Positions 11,315 through 23,586 of a stretch of DNA of 64,000 nt are shown in pieces. Under the pieces are notes generated by a model, which worked only from the letters and a program-made list of their open reading frames with translations, did not search any database and was not told the origin of the DNA. Origin of the DNA: Rhizoctonia solani (Eukaryota; Basidiomycota; Agaricomycetes; Cantharellales; Ceratobasidiaceae); NCBI RefSeq assembly GCF_016906535.1, contig NC_057377.1:620001-684000 (forward strand), written 5' to 3'. A program made the translations under genes and the position numbers. Positions within the stretch are counted from its first letter, which is position 1; each line of letters opens with the position of its first letter.

Positions 11315-11828
11315 CTAGGTAATCAACCTTAAGTTGGTTGCAAACCGTGCCCACCAAGCACACCCCACTCAGCCTTGACAAACAAGAAGGTCCCCTGTAC
11401 TAGCACAAGGGAAATCACCTGATTGGGCTTGCCTTTTGCTATTAATAATCAAACTAGCGTTGGCCCCAGGTAGTACCAAATTGCTATAAGGCAGACGGAT
11501 TCTAATTGTCCACGTACCACCGGTCACTGCACCCTTTGTCAGCGGAGCTAATCAGCAGATCCACCCGCTTGCAGAAAACCCGTTCCACATCACGCCCGTA
11601 CACGGCAGTTGATTGGTCAATAGGGACTGTCCAACGCTAGGCAGTTGACGCAAGCTCTTAGCGCCAGCACAATAAAAGCGCCCCATAAGTCCTGATACAG
11701 GCACCCTTGGCTACACAGCCCCCATCTCCCCCATCTTGCCCACCATTACCTCCCGTACCCCCTCTTGCGCTTCCTCCTGCGCCTCCCAGCGCACTGCTTC
11801 TCACCAAGGCCGCTCATACCCCCATGAG
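11315..11828 (+). other. D leader: primer-binding site and conserved leader block
   Basis: The primer-binding site is 11317-11329, complementary to the LTR segment AGGTCAATTACCT at 11062-11074 except where CG decayed differently in each copy. The 3' part (about 11620-11706) has the block with GGGACTGTCC, TTAGCGCCAG and CATAAGTCCTGATA.AGGCA that recurs before gag in E, F, G, C and H. No other gene is seen. Confidence 0.65.
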
Positions 11829-13181
11829 ATGGCAACCTGTTCCTGGAGTTCCGCTTGTCCCCAATCCCCTCTCAATCAAGGAGAGTTGGGACCCACTCTT
11901 CCGGCAACCGCTGTTGAGTCAACAAGCCTTGAACCAGAGGTCTACAGGGAAGTCTCCCTCAGCCAAGCAATCTCCCTTATCCTGGGATTGCAAAACCAAG
12001 TCCCCCGGCTTGAGCAAGAACTTGAAGAAACCAAAGAAGCAACAAAGGAAGCCCAAGACTGGATGGGAGCAGTCAATCAAGCCCTCACTTGCATTGAGGC
12101 TAGGGGTGGAGCCCCACACACACCAGAAGACCGGAAACCTCCGGCAGTTGAGGCCACACCCAGGCCCTTACCAAAAACCAACCCTCTTCCAGCGCCTAGC
12201 ACTCCCCTTGTTGCCTGGGCCAACCCCACTAAAGCCCCCCCTGCCTTTGCTCAGCCAACCCCAGTCTGGGCCCCCCCAAGAGGCTATACTCCCCCTCTGC
12301 CTTTGCCTATCCAACTCCGCTCCCCCCAAGTCCCACAACCAGTGGCCCCTGTAGCCGCTTATCAAGCCCCGGTCAAGGTGGACCACCCTGACGCCTATAC
12401 GGGGAAGATAGGGAACAAAGCCCGCCAATGGCTCACGCAGATGTTGGCATGGGTACGTCTAAATCAACGGATGTTCCCCACGGATCAGGAGGTCCTGTTG
12501 TTCCTCCTAATGAACATGAAGGACATAGCAGGAGCCTGGGCTCACCCCCACCTCAATCAACTTGGGTCCCACAGGGCCCTTATCCAAACAGTTGACAAGT
12601 TCAGGACAGAGTTCCTTGCTGCATTTGGGAACCCCAATGCCATGCAAGCCGCCAAGCGGCAAATTACACAACTTACTCAGACAGGGACCTGCGCTGAGTA
12701 CTTCACAAAGTTTAGGACCATTGCCATGGACCTAGACTGGAACAACGCCGCCCTTTGTGGGCAATTTGCACGAGGCCTCCACTGGGAGGTCAGCCGCCTC
12801 ATTGCTACCCAAGAGCGGCGCCCCACAACCCTCCTTGAGCTGCAGAACGCAGCTCTGGTCATTGATAACGCCCTCCAAGAGGAGTGCGCCAGCCACCCAA
12901 GGGGTAATAAGCCTGGCACCTCCACCACTACCCCCAACAGGGGGGCAAGTACCAGCCAACAGGCCACAAGACCAGGGCGCCTCTCCAGCAACCCCAACTT
13001 TGTTCCCAAGGAGGAACAAAACCGCCGCAGGGCTGAAGGCCTATGCATCAAGTGCGGCAAATTGGGCCACAAATTTGCGGAATGCCGCACTGGCTGGAAA
13101 GCCACGCCTAAGGAAGAAGGCGTCAAGAAGGAAGCCGCCAAGATTGGCGAAGAGTCTGGACCCAAATTGGGAAAAGACTAA
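11829..13181 (+). CDS. gag: gag of element D, open
   Basis: The start at 11829 is the conserved MAT start; the frame is also open upstream to 11736. Contents are a coiled-coil-like region (LEQELEETKEATKEA), a Pro-rich linker, the Gag core and the CCHC knuckle CIKCGKLGHKFAEC, ending at TAA 13179-13181. At about 450 residues it is the only gag of the A/D/F/G subgroup here without an internal stop. The slippery heptamer GGGAAAA is at 13169-13175. Confidence 0.9.
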   Translation: MATCSWSSACPQSPLNQGELGPTLPATAVESTSLEPEVYREVSLSQAISLILGLQNQVPRLEQELEETKEATKEAQDWMGAVNQALTCIEARGGAPHTPEDRKPPAVEATPRPLPKTNPLPAPSTPLVAWANPTKAPPAFAQPTPVWAPPRGYTPPLPLPIQLRSPQVPQPVAPVAAYQAPVKVDHPDAYTGKIGNKARQWLTQMLAWVRLNQRMFPTDQEVLLFLLMNMKDIAGAWAHPHLNQLGSHRALIQTVDKFRTEFLAAFGNPNAMQAAKRQITQLTQTGTCAEYFTKFRTIAMDLDWNNAALCGQFARGLHWEVSRLIATQERRPTTLLELQNAALVIDNALQEECASHPRGNKPGTSTTTPNRGASTSQQATRPGRLSSNPNFVPKEEQNRRRAEGLCIKCGKLGHKFAECRTGWKATPKEEGVKKEAAKIGEESGPKLGKD

Positions 13182-13211
13182 GGGGACATGCTGCCGCGCG
13201 CAAGGACCCCA
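13169..13211 (+). promoter_or_regulatory. -1 frameshift site of element D (hairpin partly decayed)
   Basis: GGGAAAA (13169-13175), GAC TAA, then GGGGACAT instead of GGGTACCT. The distal hairpin pairs are weakened relative to A, F and G, while the heptamer and phase are kept. Confidence 0.65.
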
Positions 13212-13539
13212 AGGACTCTGGCTTGTGTATCAAAATTTGTAATATATCTAGTAGTAAAATATCACCACTCTTCACCATTTTGATCACACCAGAGAAAAAA
13301 GCAGAATCACTAGAAGTCCTGATAGACTCAGGCGCCACCTCATCTTTCCTACACCCCCGTACCGCAGAAGCACTCCGCCTCCCCCTCATAGATCTCTCTT
13401 CACCCCGCACCGTCACTATGCTCAATGGGTTGAGCCCCCAGGCTGGCAAAATCTGGAAGAAGGCTAACCTGACCTTCTCCTTTGATGGCAAACGTATGAC
13501 TGAGACCTTCTTGATTTGCAACACAGGGTCCCACGCTGC
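13175..13539 (+). pseudogene. pol: pol of element D, N-terminal fragment (protease)
   Basis: The -1 frame after the slip carries the protease LIDSGATSS and ends inside ICNTGSHAA, where element E begins at 13540. The last four bases CTGC (13536-13539) recur at 24147-24150, where pol resumes with ILGLKWLDAHNP. The reading frame is intact on both sides of the junction. Confidence 0.92.
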
Positions 13540-14107
13540 TGTTGTAGACACAATTGATACCAGGGAATTTATTCCCATTTTCTCGAATTTAAACAAAGGC
13601 TAATGGACAACATTTTCAATCACGTGACTTCGGCGCTTATATCATACGCTAAGCGCCAAGCCACGTCCCCATCCGCGCTTACCTCAGCATACGTAGCCAC
13701 CTCCACCTGATGACATCACTATGACATGTCAGTGACACGTATGCATGAGGCCAACTGCGGATTGGGGTTCTTATTGGTTATGGTATTGCATATATTGTAT
13801 TTGTAATTAGTTCACCCTTGTAATATATAAGGAGGCCAACCGACCATGGTAACACCCAGGTCAATTACCTCTTGTTGCATCCCCACTTGTACAAGGCCTT
13901 ACAGCCAGATCACTAAGTAGCACTACAACGCCTTAAGCGTTGACTCCACTGTACATACGTAGCTTGCCATTGCCCATACAGCCTTGGTCATTGTAGTTAG
14001 TAGTTAGACGTTGTAGGGTAGACCTTGCCGCCTTAAGCGGTACTTACTGTATATCCACACGGCCACAAGCGCCCGCGCCCTTGACGTCCTTACAGACGTC
14101 TAGGACA
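13540..14107 (+). repeat. 5' LTR of element E (568 bp)
   Basis: It runs from TGTTGTAGACACAATTG to AGGACA. The same length and almost the same sequence as 23579-24146; every difference I found between the two is a C/T or G/A change at a CpG. The primer-binding site AGGTAATCGACCT is at 14110-14122 and still has its CpG. Confidence 0.95.
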
Positions 14108-14584
14108 CTAGGTAATCGACCTTTAGTTGGTTGCAAACCGTGCCCACCAGCACACACACTTAGCTCAACAACAAGAAGGACTCCTGTACTAGCACAAGGG
14201 AAATACCGGAGATCAGGATTGCCTTTTGCTGTCAATAATCAAACCAGTGTCGTCCCCTCCTAGTACCGAATTGCTATAAGGCAGACAGTCCCTATCGCCC
14301 GCATACCCCTGGTTGCCGCACCCTTTACCAGCGGACCTAGACAGCCAATACACCCGCTTGCAGAGACTGGGTTCTACATCACGCCTGACCACGGCTGTGA
14401 TTAGTAACTCCTACTGTTCAATGCTAGGTTGTTTGACGCAAGGTCTTAGCAATTGAGTAATAAAGCGCTCATAAGTCCTGATATAGGCATACCCCCATAC
14501 ACTGTCACCATAACCTCCCGCACTCCCCCTTGATCTTCTTCTCAAACAGCTGCCCACGCTGGATGCTCCTTCCCAACACATACA

Positions 14585-15940
14585 ATGGCAACCCGTTCCC
14601 GGCCGCCCTCTCAAGCCTGTTCCCCTGTCGATCAAGGACAGTTGGAACCCCTATTTCCGCCAGCCTCCCCTGAGCTTGGCAAAGTCAGTCTCAAGCGGGT
14701 CATCCGCCTACTCTGGGGACTTCAGTCCCAAGTTGACCGCATCAAGCGGACCCTCTTGGAACAAGTTGAAATTAGCCAAGAGGTTTGCACCAACGTCAAA
14801 AACATCTCCCAAGCGGTTGATGTTGTCAAGGATGGGCTTGCCCAGCTCCAGCTTCCCTGGGGCCCCCACACCCCAGAAGACCAAAAACCCCCTGCGGTCG
14901 AGGAAACTCCCAGGGCCGCGCCCAAAGCCAAGCCTATTGGCAAGGCTCAACCATTCCTTGGGGCCCCAGCCCCCATCATCTCCACAGGGGCCCCCAGGCA
15001 CGACCCCCTCTCCTTATTCAATCCATACCCTTCCTCCTCCTTCCCTTTGGGACCGGCTCCAGCCCCCCAAGGACCTCCACCAGCACCTATTGTTACCCCG
15101 GTGCAGCCTCCAGCTCCCTCCACTGTAAAGGTGGACCATCCAGATGCCTTCAAAGGCAAGATTGGCTTGGAGGCCAAACAATGGTTAACACGCATGTTAG
15201 CCTGGGTACGCCTGAATCAAAGGCAATTCCCCTTGGACCTGGAGGTCCTAAGTTTCCTCCTCATGAACATGACAGAGGCCGGCGGAGCTTGGGCTCACCC
15301 CCATTTGGACCAACTAGGGTCCTACCGCGCACTCATCCAAACTGTGGATGAATTCAAAGTCAAGTTCCTGGCCGCTTTTGGCGACCCAGATGCAACCAGA
15401 GCAGCGGAGCGGAAGATTACTTCCCTCACCCAGACCGGCACTTGTGCCGAATACATTACCAAGTTCCGCACGCTGCAAATGGAGCTTGATTGGAATGACG
15501 CCGCGCTTTGCGGCCAGTTTGCGCGTGGACTTCACTGGGAGGTCCAAAGACAAATTGCCATGAGGGAGAGGCAACCCAGAACCCTGAGGGAGCTGCAAGA
15601 CGCTGCCCTCGTCATTGACAACGCCCTCCGGGAGGAGCATGCTAGCCACCCGCAACAGGGGAATAAGTCTAGCAAGACCACCACAACCCCCAACCGGGGG
15701 GCAAGTACCGGCCAACAGGCCACCAAAACCGGTCCCCTCTCCTCCAATCCCAACTACGTCTTGGAGGAAGAACGCAACCGCCACTGCGCAGAAGGTCTTT
15801 GCGTAAAGTGCGGAAGGGCTGGACACAAGTTTGCCAAGTGCCGGACCGGATGGAAGGCTACCCCAAAGGAGGATAAGGGGAAGGCCAAGGAAACCGCCAA
15901 AATTGGCAAGGACTCTGAGTACCAATTGGGAAAAGAGTAA
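14585..15940 (+). CDS. gag: gag of element E, open (451 aa)
   Basis: Start MATRSRPPSQ, with an N-terminal region distinct from the A/D/F/G subgroup (LKRVIRLLWGLQSQVDRIK). A Pro-rich linker follows, then the shared core (VDHPDAFKGKIG, WLTRMLAWVRLNQRQFP) and the CCHC knuckle CVKCGRAGHKFAKC, ending at TAA 15938-15940. No internal stop is present. The relic gag of C has the same start, so C and E form a sub-lineage. Role: particle assembly and RNA binding. Confidence 0.92.
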   Translation: MATRSRPPSQACSPVDQGQLEPLFPPASPELGKVSLKRVIRLLWGLQSQVDRIKRTLLEQVEISQEVCTNVKNISQAVDVVKDGLAQLQLPWGPHTPEDQKPPAVEETPRAAPKAKPIGKAQPFLGAPAPIISTGAPRHDPLSLFNPYPSSSFPLGPAPAPQGPPPAPIVTPVQPPAPSTVKVDHPDAFKGKIGLEAKQWLTRMLAWVRLNQRQFPLDLEVLSFLLMNMTEAGGAWAHPHLDQLGSYRALIQTVDEFKVKFLAAFGDPDATRAAERKITSLTQTGTCAEYITKFRTLQMELDWNDAALCGQFARGLHWEVQRQIAMRERQPRTLRELQDAALVIDNALREEHASHPQQGNKSSKTTTTPNRGASTGQQATKTGPLSSNPNYVLEEERNRHCAEGLCVKCGRAGHKFAKCRTGWKATPKEDKGKAKETAKIGKDSEYQLGKE

Positions 15941-15968
15941 GGGTCTCTGCTGCCGCGCGCAAGAACCC
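15928..15968 (+). promoter_or_regulatory. -1 frameshift site of element E, with a covarying hairpin
   Basis: GGGAAAA (15928-15934), GAG TAA, then GGGTCTCT pairing with AGAACCC across a 13-nt loop. Compared with A, F and G one C-G pair is replaced by T-A with pairing kept, a compensatory change. Confidence 0.75.
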
Positions 15969-17738
15969 TACAGACATTAGTAGCAGTTGTATAGAGATTT
16001 GTCATGTATCTACAGCATCAAAATTATCACCCCTCTTCACAATCCCTATACAACCAAAGCAAGCGGAATCTATAGAAGTCCTGATTGACTCAGGCGCAAC
16101 TTCCTCATTCATGCACCCCCAAACCGCGGAATCACTCCGCTTACCACTCATTGACCTCCCCTCTCCTTGCACCGTAACTACGCTTGATGGGTTGAGCCCC
16201 CAGGCTGGAAAAATCTGGAAGAAGGCCTCCCTAACCTTCTCCCTTGATGGTAAACAAATGACCAAGACCTTCCTAATCTGTAACACAGGGTCTCACGCTG
16301 CCATCTTGGGATTGAAATGGCTAGACGCGCACAACCCAGAAATTGATTGGAATATGCAAACCCTCACCTTTCCCCACGCCGCACCAGAACACGTGGCCAT
16401 TGCCAAGGAGGAAGAAGCAGACAAGAACCCGCTTGAAGGAGTACCCTCCAAATACCACCAATATGCCAAGGTATTTGGAGAAGAAGAATTCAACAAGCTT
16501 CCACCCCACAGACACTACAACATTGGGATAGAACTTACAGAGGAAGGCCCTCTCAGCTCCCCCCTTTACAGTATGACAGATGCCGAGTCTGCCACACTCA
16601 AGGACTGGCTCAGGGACAAGCTGAAAGCTGGGAAAATTTGTCCAAGCAAATCCTCCATCAGTTCCCCCGTAATGTTTGTCCCCAAGAAGGATGGTTCCTG
16701 CTGTTTGGTTGTTGACTATTGCCGCCTTAATAACCGGACTAAGAAAAATGTCTATCCGCTACCTTGTCCAGATGACCTCATGGCCCAGCTCCGTGGCGCC
16801 AAGGTCTTCACCAAATTAGATCTGAGATGGGGTTACAACAATGTCCGGGTCAAAGAAGGCAACAAGTGGAAAACCGCCTTCTGCACTAAGTACAGCCTGT
16901 ACGAATCCCTGGTCATGACCTTTGGTTTAACCAACGCCCCGGCTGCCTTTCAGCATTTCATGAACAAACTATTCAAGGATTTGCTTGACGTCTGCGTTAT
17001 CATATACCTTGATGACATCCTCATTTACTCCAAGACAGACGCCAACCATACTCAACACGTTCACAAGGTCCTGAAAAGGCTAATGGATAACCAATTGTTT
17101 TGCAAGGCATCAAAGTGCACGTTTCACGTCACATTGGTGGAGTATCTTGGCATAATTGTCTTGGACAAAGGGTTCAGCCTGGATAAACTCAAGATCCAGG
17201 CAGTTCAAGAATGGCCCACGCCCACCAAGGTTAAAGAAGTACAATCCTTCCTTGGGTTTGCCAACTTCCTGCGTTGATTTGTTGCCAACTTTAGTCACAT
17301 GGCCAGACCACTGCACAATCTGGTCAAGAAGGATACAGTCTGGAAATGGGAGACCAAAGAACAGGAAGCCTTCCAGGGACTTAAGGACGCCATCACCAAC
17401 GCACCAGTCCTTTGCCATGCCGACCCGTCCAAACCTTACTTCCTGGAAACGGATGCCTCCGGCGCAGCCCTGGGCTCCATACTCAGTCAACGTCAGGAAG
17501 ACGGTCGCCTTCACCCACTAGGTTTTCTGTTGGAATCCTTCAAGGCCGCCAAGCAGAATTACAATACACACAATAAGGAGCTTCTAGCAATCATCCGCTC
17601 CTTTGAGTACTGGCGCATCTTCCTGGAAGGGACCCTCCACCCTATCACCGTGTTTACTGATCATTGCAACCTAGAGTACTGGAAAGAATCCCGCACCTTC
17701 AACCGTTGTCACGCACGTTGGCACCTACTACTTGCCGG
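15934..17738 (+). pseudogene. pol: pol of element E, 5' part, with TGA, cut by element F
   Basis: The -1 frame from the slip site shows protease LIDSGATSS, RT with YLDD, and the RNase H start (ETDAS, NKELLA, FTDH). TGA at 17275-17277 replaces the CGA Arg of FLRRFVANF. The frame ends at 17738 inside LLLAG, where the F LTR starts. Integrase and chromodomain are absent. Confidence 0.92.
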
Positions 17739-18309
17739 TGTTGTAGACACAATCAATACCAGGGAATTTATTCCCAATTTCTCGAATTTAAATGAAGGCA
17801 ATTGGAGAACATTTTCAGTCACGTGACATCGGCGCTTATATCATACGCTAAGCGCCGAGCCACGTCCCCCTCCGCGCTTACCTCAGCACACGTAGCCACC
17901 TCCACCTGATGACATCAGTGACACGTATGCATGAGTAAGGCCGACTGCGGAGCAGGGTTCTTATTTGATACGGTATTGCATATAATGTATTTGTAAAATA
18001 GCTTGTCTGTAGAATATATAAGGAGGCCAACCAACCATGGTAACACCCAGGTTGATTACCTCTTGTTGCATCTCTCAACTGTACGAGGCCTTAGGCCAGT
18101 AACTACTAAGTCCCCCTCCTGTACTTGTTGCCTTAAGCAACTTCCTCATCGTAGATACATAGCTTGCCATCGCCATTAGGGCTTTGGTCATTGTACTTAG
18201 GTAGTTAGTTGTCGTAGGTAGCCTCCTCACCGCCCTAAGCGGTTCCCACTTAGTTCCATACAGCCACAAGCGCCCGCTACCTAGACGACCCATAAGGACG
18301 TCTAGGACA
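17739..18309 (+). repeat. 5' LTR of element F (571 bp)
   Basis: It runs from TGTTGTAGACACAATCAATA to AGGACA. It shares with G the ATTCCCAATTTCTC and ACATCGGCGC variants not seen in the E or D LTRs. AGGTTGATTACCT is at 18049-18061; the primer-binding site AGGTAATTGACCT is at 18312-18324. Confidence 0.92.
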
Positions 18310-18799
18310 CTAGGTAATTGACCTGACGTCAGTTGCAAACCGTTCTGCACCCATCCCTACTAAGTCCCAACCCCCGAGAAGGATACCTGTACTAGCACAA
18401 GCAAAAACACGTGATTGGACTCCCCTTTCAGCTGGAATAATCAAAGAGCTGTCGGTCCCACGTAGTAGCAAATTGCTATAAGGCAGGCTATCCCTATTGC
18501 CCGCATACCACTGGTCACCGCACCATTTGTCAGCGGAGTCAATCAGCAGATCCACCCGCTTGCAGGAAACCCGCTCTACATCACGCCCGCTCACGGCTGT
18601 TGATTAGTTGTAGGGACTGTCCAACGCTAGGCGGTTGACGCAGACTCTTAGCGCCAGAACAATAAAGCGCCCCATAAGTCCTGTTACGGGCACCATCTCC
18701 CCCACATTGCCCATCATTACTTCCCGCACCCCCTCTTGCGCTTCCTCCCGCGCCTCCCAGCGCACTGCATCCCACCAAGGCCGTTCATACCCCCATGAG

Positions 18800-20155
18800 A
18801 TGGCAACCCGCTCCCGGAGCACCGCTCGTCCCGCGTCCCCTCTTGATCAAGGAGAGCTGGGACCCACTCTTCCAGCAACCGCCGCTGAGTCATCAGGCCT
18901 TGAACCCAAGGTCTACAGGGAAATCTCCCTTGGACGAGCAATCTCCCTTATCTTGGGATTGCAAAACCAAATCCTCCAACTCGAGCGGGAACTCGAAGAA
19001 ACCAAGGAGGCAACCAAGGAAGCCCAAGACTGGATGGGCGCAGTCAATCAAGCCCTCACTTGCATTGAGGCTAGGGGTGGAGCCCCACACACACCAGAAG
19101 ACTGGAGGCCCCTGGCAATTGAGGCCACGCCCAGGCCCTTACCCAAAACCAACACTATTCCAGCGCCTAGCGCACCCCTCATTGCCTGGGCCAACCCCAC
19201 AAGAGCTCCCCTCCCCTTCACACAACCAACTCCTGTCCGGGCTCCCCCGCAAGTCCATACTCCCCCTCCACCTTCGCCTATCCGCCTCCGTTCCCCCCAA
19301 TTCCCACAACCAGCAGCCCCTGTAGCCGCTTATTCAATCCCAGTCAAGGTAGACCACCCTGACGCCTACACTGGGAAAATTGGGAACAAAGCCTGCCAAT
19401 GGCTCACGCAAATGTTGGCATGGGTACGTCTGAACCAACGGATGTTCCCAACCAATCAGGAGGTCCTGTCATTCCTCCTGATGAATATGAAGGACGTAGC
19501 AGGAGCCTGGGCTCACCCCCATCTCGACCAACTAGGGTCCCACAGGGCCTTAATTCAATTGGTTGACAACTTCAGGACGGAGTTCTTGGCTGCATTTGGC
19601 AACCCGGATGCTACGCAAGCCGCTGAGCGGCAAATCACCCACCTTACTCAGACAGGCACCTGTGCTGAGTACATTACAAAGTTCAGGACCATTGCCATGG
19701 ACCTGGACTGGAATGACGCCACCCTTTGTGGGCAATTTGCACGTGGCCTCCACTGGGAGGTCAGCCGTCTCATTGCCACTTGAGAACGGCGCCCCACCAC
19801 CCTCCTTGAGCTACAGAACGTAGCCATGGTCATTGATAACGCCCTCCGCAAGGAGCGTGCCAGCCACCCGCCTAAGGGTAATAAGCCTGGAACCTCTTCC
19901 ACTAACCCCAATAGGGGGGCGAGTACCGGCCAACCGGCCACCAAACCAGGGCGCTTGTCCAGCAATCCTAACTTTGTCTCCAAGGAGGAGCAAAACCGCC
20001 GCAGGGCTGAAGGCCTCTGCATCAAATGCGGTAAGGCGGGCCATAAATTTGCGGAATGCCGCACTGGCTGGAAAGCCACACCCAAGGAGGAAGGTGTCAA
20101 GAAGGAAGCCGCCAAGATTGGCAAAGAGTCTGGACCCAAATCGGGAAAAGACTAA
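18800..20155 (+). pseudogene. gag: gag of element F with internal TGA
   Basis: Start MATRSRSTAR, coiled coil, Pro-rich linker, Gag core, then TGA at 19781-19783 right after RLIAT. The same frame reopens with ERRP and runs through the CCHC knuckle CIKCGKAGHKFAEC to TAA 20153-20155. Element G has the identical TGA at the matching position. D has CAA (Gln) and A has CAA there. The stop separates the capsid from the nucleocapsid knuckle. Confidence 0.88.
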
Positions 20156-20183
20156 GGGTACCTGCTGCCGCGCGCAAGGACCC
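20143..20183 (+). promoter_or_regulatory. -1 frameshift site of element F
   Basis: GGGAAAA at 20143-20149, GAC TAA, and the same GGGTACCT/AGGACCC hairpin as in A and G. Confidence 0.75.
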
Positions 20184-23100
20184 CAAGGACTCTGGGCTTA
20201 TTGAAATTTGTAATATATTGAATAGCATCAATAGAATTTCCCCACTCTTCACAATTTCAATTAATCCAGAGAAACAAGCGGACCCACTAGAAGTCCTGAT
20301 AGATTCAGGCGCTACATCATTGTTCCTTCACCCTCACACCGCAGAACTACTCCGCCTACCCCTAATAGACCTCCCTCAACCCCGTACCGTAACTATGCTT
20401 GATGGGTCAAGCCCCCAGGCTGGAAAGATTTGGAAGAAGGCCCACCTAACCTTCCTATTTGATGGTAAACAAATGATGGAAACCTTCCTGATTTGCAACA
20501 CCGGATCACACGCCGCCATCCTAGGCATCAAATGGTTAGAAGCCCACAACCCTGAAATCGATTGGAACTCCCGTACCCTCTCCTTCCCACATACGCCACC
20601 AGAACATGCAACCATTGCTGAGGAGGAGGAAGCTGATCAAAAACCCCTTGAAGGAGTTCCCTCCAAATACCACCAATACGCCAAGGTATTTGGAGAGGAG
20701 GAATTCAATAAGCTTCCTCCCCATAGGCATTACGATATTGGGATTGAACTCACAGAGGAAGGACCCCTTAACTCCCCCCTTTACAGTATGACTGATGCCG
20801 AGTCCGCCACCCTCAAGGACTGGCTTAAGGATGAACTCAAAGCTGGGAAGATCCGTCCCAGCAAATCACCTATCAGCTCCCCGGTCATGTTTGTCCCAAA
20901 AAAGGATGGTTCCTGTCGTCTCGTAGTTGACTATTGTCGCCTCAATAACCGGACAAAAAAGAACGTCTATCCGTTGCCCCGCCCAGATGATCTAATGGCC
21001 CAGCTCCGTGGCGCCAAGATCTTTACTAAGCTAGATCTAAGGTGGGGATACAACAATGTCCAGGTAAAAGAAGGCAACAAATGGAAAACTGCCTTCCGTA
21101 CCAAATATGGTTTATACAAGTCCCTGGTCATGACCTTTGGCCTGACAAATGCACCTGCAGCTTTCCAACACTTCATGAACAAGTTGTTCAAGGATCTACT
21201 GGATATATGCGTCATCATCTACCTAGATGACATCTTAATTTACTCAAAGGATGACGCAACTCACACAAAACACGTCCATGAGGTTCTGAAGCGGTTGATG
21301 GATAACCAGCTCTTCTGTAAAGCGTCCAAATGCACGTTCCACGTCACCTCTGTGGAATACCTGGGGATCATTGTCTTGGACAAGGGTTTTAGTCTGGATA
21401 AGCTCAAGATCCAGGCAGTACAAGAATGGCCAATTCCCACAAAAGTCAAAGAAGTCCAATTGTTCCTAGGTTTTGCCAATTTTCTCCGCCGATTTGTTGC
21501 CAACTTCAGCCACATGGCTAGACCATTGCACAATCTGGTAAGAAAGGATACGCCATGGAAGTGGGATACCAGGGAACAGGAAGCCTTCCAGGACCTCAAG
21601 GACGCTATCACCAACGCACCAGTACTTTGCCACGCGGATCCTACCAAGCCCTATTTCCTGGAAACAGATGCATCAGGTGCAGCTCTGGGATCAATACTCA
21701 GCCAACGGCAAGAAGACGGAAGACTACACCCCTTGGGGTTCCTGTCGGAATTGTTCAAAGGTGCCGAACAGAACTATGACACCCATGACAAGGAACTCCT
21801 CGCAATCATCCGGTCATTTGAGTATTGGCGTATATTCCTGGAGGGGACAAAACACCCAATCACGGTTTTCACAGATCATTGCAACCTGGAATACTGGAAG
21901 GAGTCCAGAACCTTCAATCGACGGCACGCGCAATGGCATCTACTCCTTGCCGGTTATAACTTCCAGATTGTCTATTGCCCCGGAAAGCAATCAGGGAAGC
22001 CAGATGCCCTCTCACGCCGATCAGACCATGCCAATATCCCTCCTGCAGTCCAAACCATGCTCCCAGACCCCGTATTTGCAAACATTGCCCTGGTCACGCC
22101 GGAAAAAGAGCTACAACGCCAGATCAAAGCGTCCCTAGATCAAGATGAGTCCCTGGAGGAAATCCTCCAATTCTTACAGAACAATTCCAAAGCACCCCCC
22201 TCCATCAAACGCGCATTCAAAGATTACAAGATGGAGGCTGGATTACTATTCTACCAAGGATGAATCGTGGTCCCTGACGTTGGAACATTAAGGACGGACC
22301 TACTCCACATCTTCCACGACAGCCCCTTGGCAGGACATCCAGGAAGACAGCGTACCCTAGAATTGGTGTCAAGGAATTACTACTGGCCCGGTATCCGTGC
22401 GGACACGTATTGGCATGTGGACTCTTGTGAAACATGTCAACGGATCAGAAAGCCTAAGTACGCCTCTATTCCACCTCAGCCGCTTGAACTTCCTGTTAGA
22501 CCCTGGCAACACGTATCATACGACATGATAGTAGACCTGCCTAAGGACGGAAGCAATGACTCCATCTTAGTCATAGTGGACAGCTTCACAAAGTATGGGA
22601 TTTTTGTCAAATGTTCCAAAAAGCTCAAAGCCCCTGAACTAGCGGAATTATTCCTGGAACACGTGTGGAAACGGCACGGCATGCCTGAAAAAACGGTCTC
22701 AGACAGGGGAAGGGTGTTCAACAATAAATTTCTGAAGGCACTGTACAAACGCCTAGGAATTGACCCCCATTTCTCCTCAGCGTACCACCCCCAGAGCAAT
22801 GGACAAACGGAGCAAGTCAACCCTTCCATTGAACACTTCCTAAGGGCCTACTCGGGGGTTAACCAACGGGACTGGTCTAGGTGGCTGCCAATGGCGGAAT
22901 TTGCATACAATAACGCCGTGCACAGTAGTACTGGGAAAACTCCTTTCAAAGCCTTATACGGGTGGGAACCCACCTTAACCCCATCCAACGTACCCACAGA
23001 TGTTCCAGAAGCGGATGAACTTGCCCAAACAATGGAAGCGCAATGGAAGGAAGTAGAATCGGCCCTCCGGCAAGCCAAGCAACGGATGACAGCTGGAGAA

Positions 23101-23586
23101 AGCGGAAGCCCAACGGAATTTGAAATTGGAGAAGAAGCTTGGCTCGACGCCAAGAATGTCAACCTCAAAACCTTAAGCCCCAAACTAACAGAACAACGTT
23201 TGGGCCTGTTCAAGGTTACCAAGAAAATCTCCGACCGCGCTTACCGGCTTGAACTACCCCCAACAATGCGCATTCACAACGTCTTCTACGTGGGGCTTCT
23301 ATCTAAAGTCAAAAGGGACAACAAACGCGCCTTTGAGAACCGCCCACCACCAGTCACCGTGGATGGGGGGGAAGAATATGAGGTGGAAGGGATCACCAAT
23401 GCTGAAGAAAGGAACAGGAAATGGTTCTTCCAAGTCAAATGGAAGGGCTACAGATCTGAAGAGAATACATGGGAACCTTGAGAAAACTTAAAAAACGCCG
23501 AAAAAATTTTAGAAAAATACAAAAAAGAGATGAAAAAGAAGGCCCTTGGCGCTGCCAAGGCCCTTAAAGGGGGGGCAGTGTTGTAG
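20149..23586 (+). pseudogene. pol: pol of element F with two TGA codons
   Basis: Protease LIDSGATSL, RT YLDD, RNase H (ETDAS, DKELLA, FTDH), integrase HHCC, first Asp YDMIVDLP, SDRG and the QTEQVN Glu are all present, then the chromodomain. TGA at 22261-22263 (YQG.IVV, between RNase H and the integrase finger) and TGA at 23479-23481 (in the chromodomain, WEP.ENL) replace CGA Arg codons. G has CAA and CGA at these positions. The terminal TAG lies in the first bases of the LTR, as in D and G. Confidence 0.9.

Larger units (their letters stand above)
17739..23578 (+). mobile_element. Element F: G-type chromovirus lacking its own 3' LTR
   Basis: It has a 571-bp 5' LTR of G subtype, leader, gag and pol, then joins the E-type LTR at 23579 instead of a second F LTR. 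Expected flanks cannot be matched because the 3' boundary was lost. Gag and pol are close to those of G throughout, so the crossover lies near the end of pol. Confidence 0.85.
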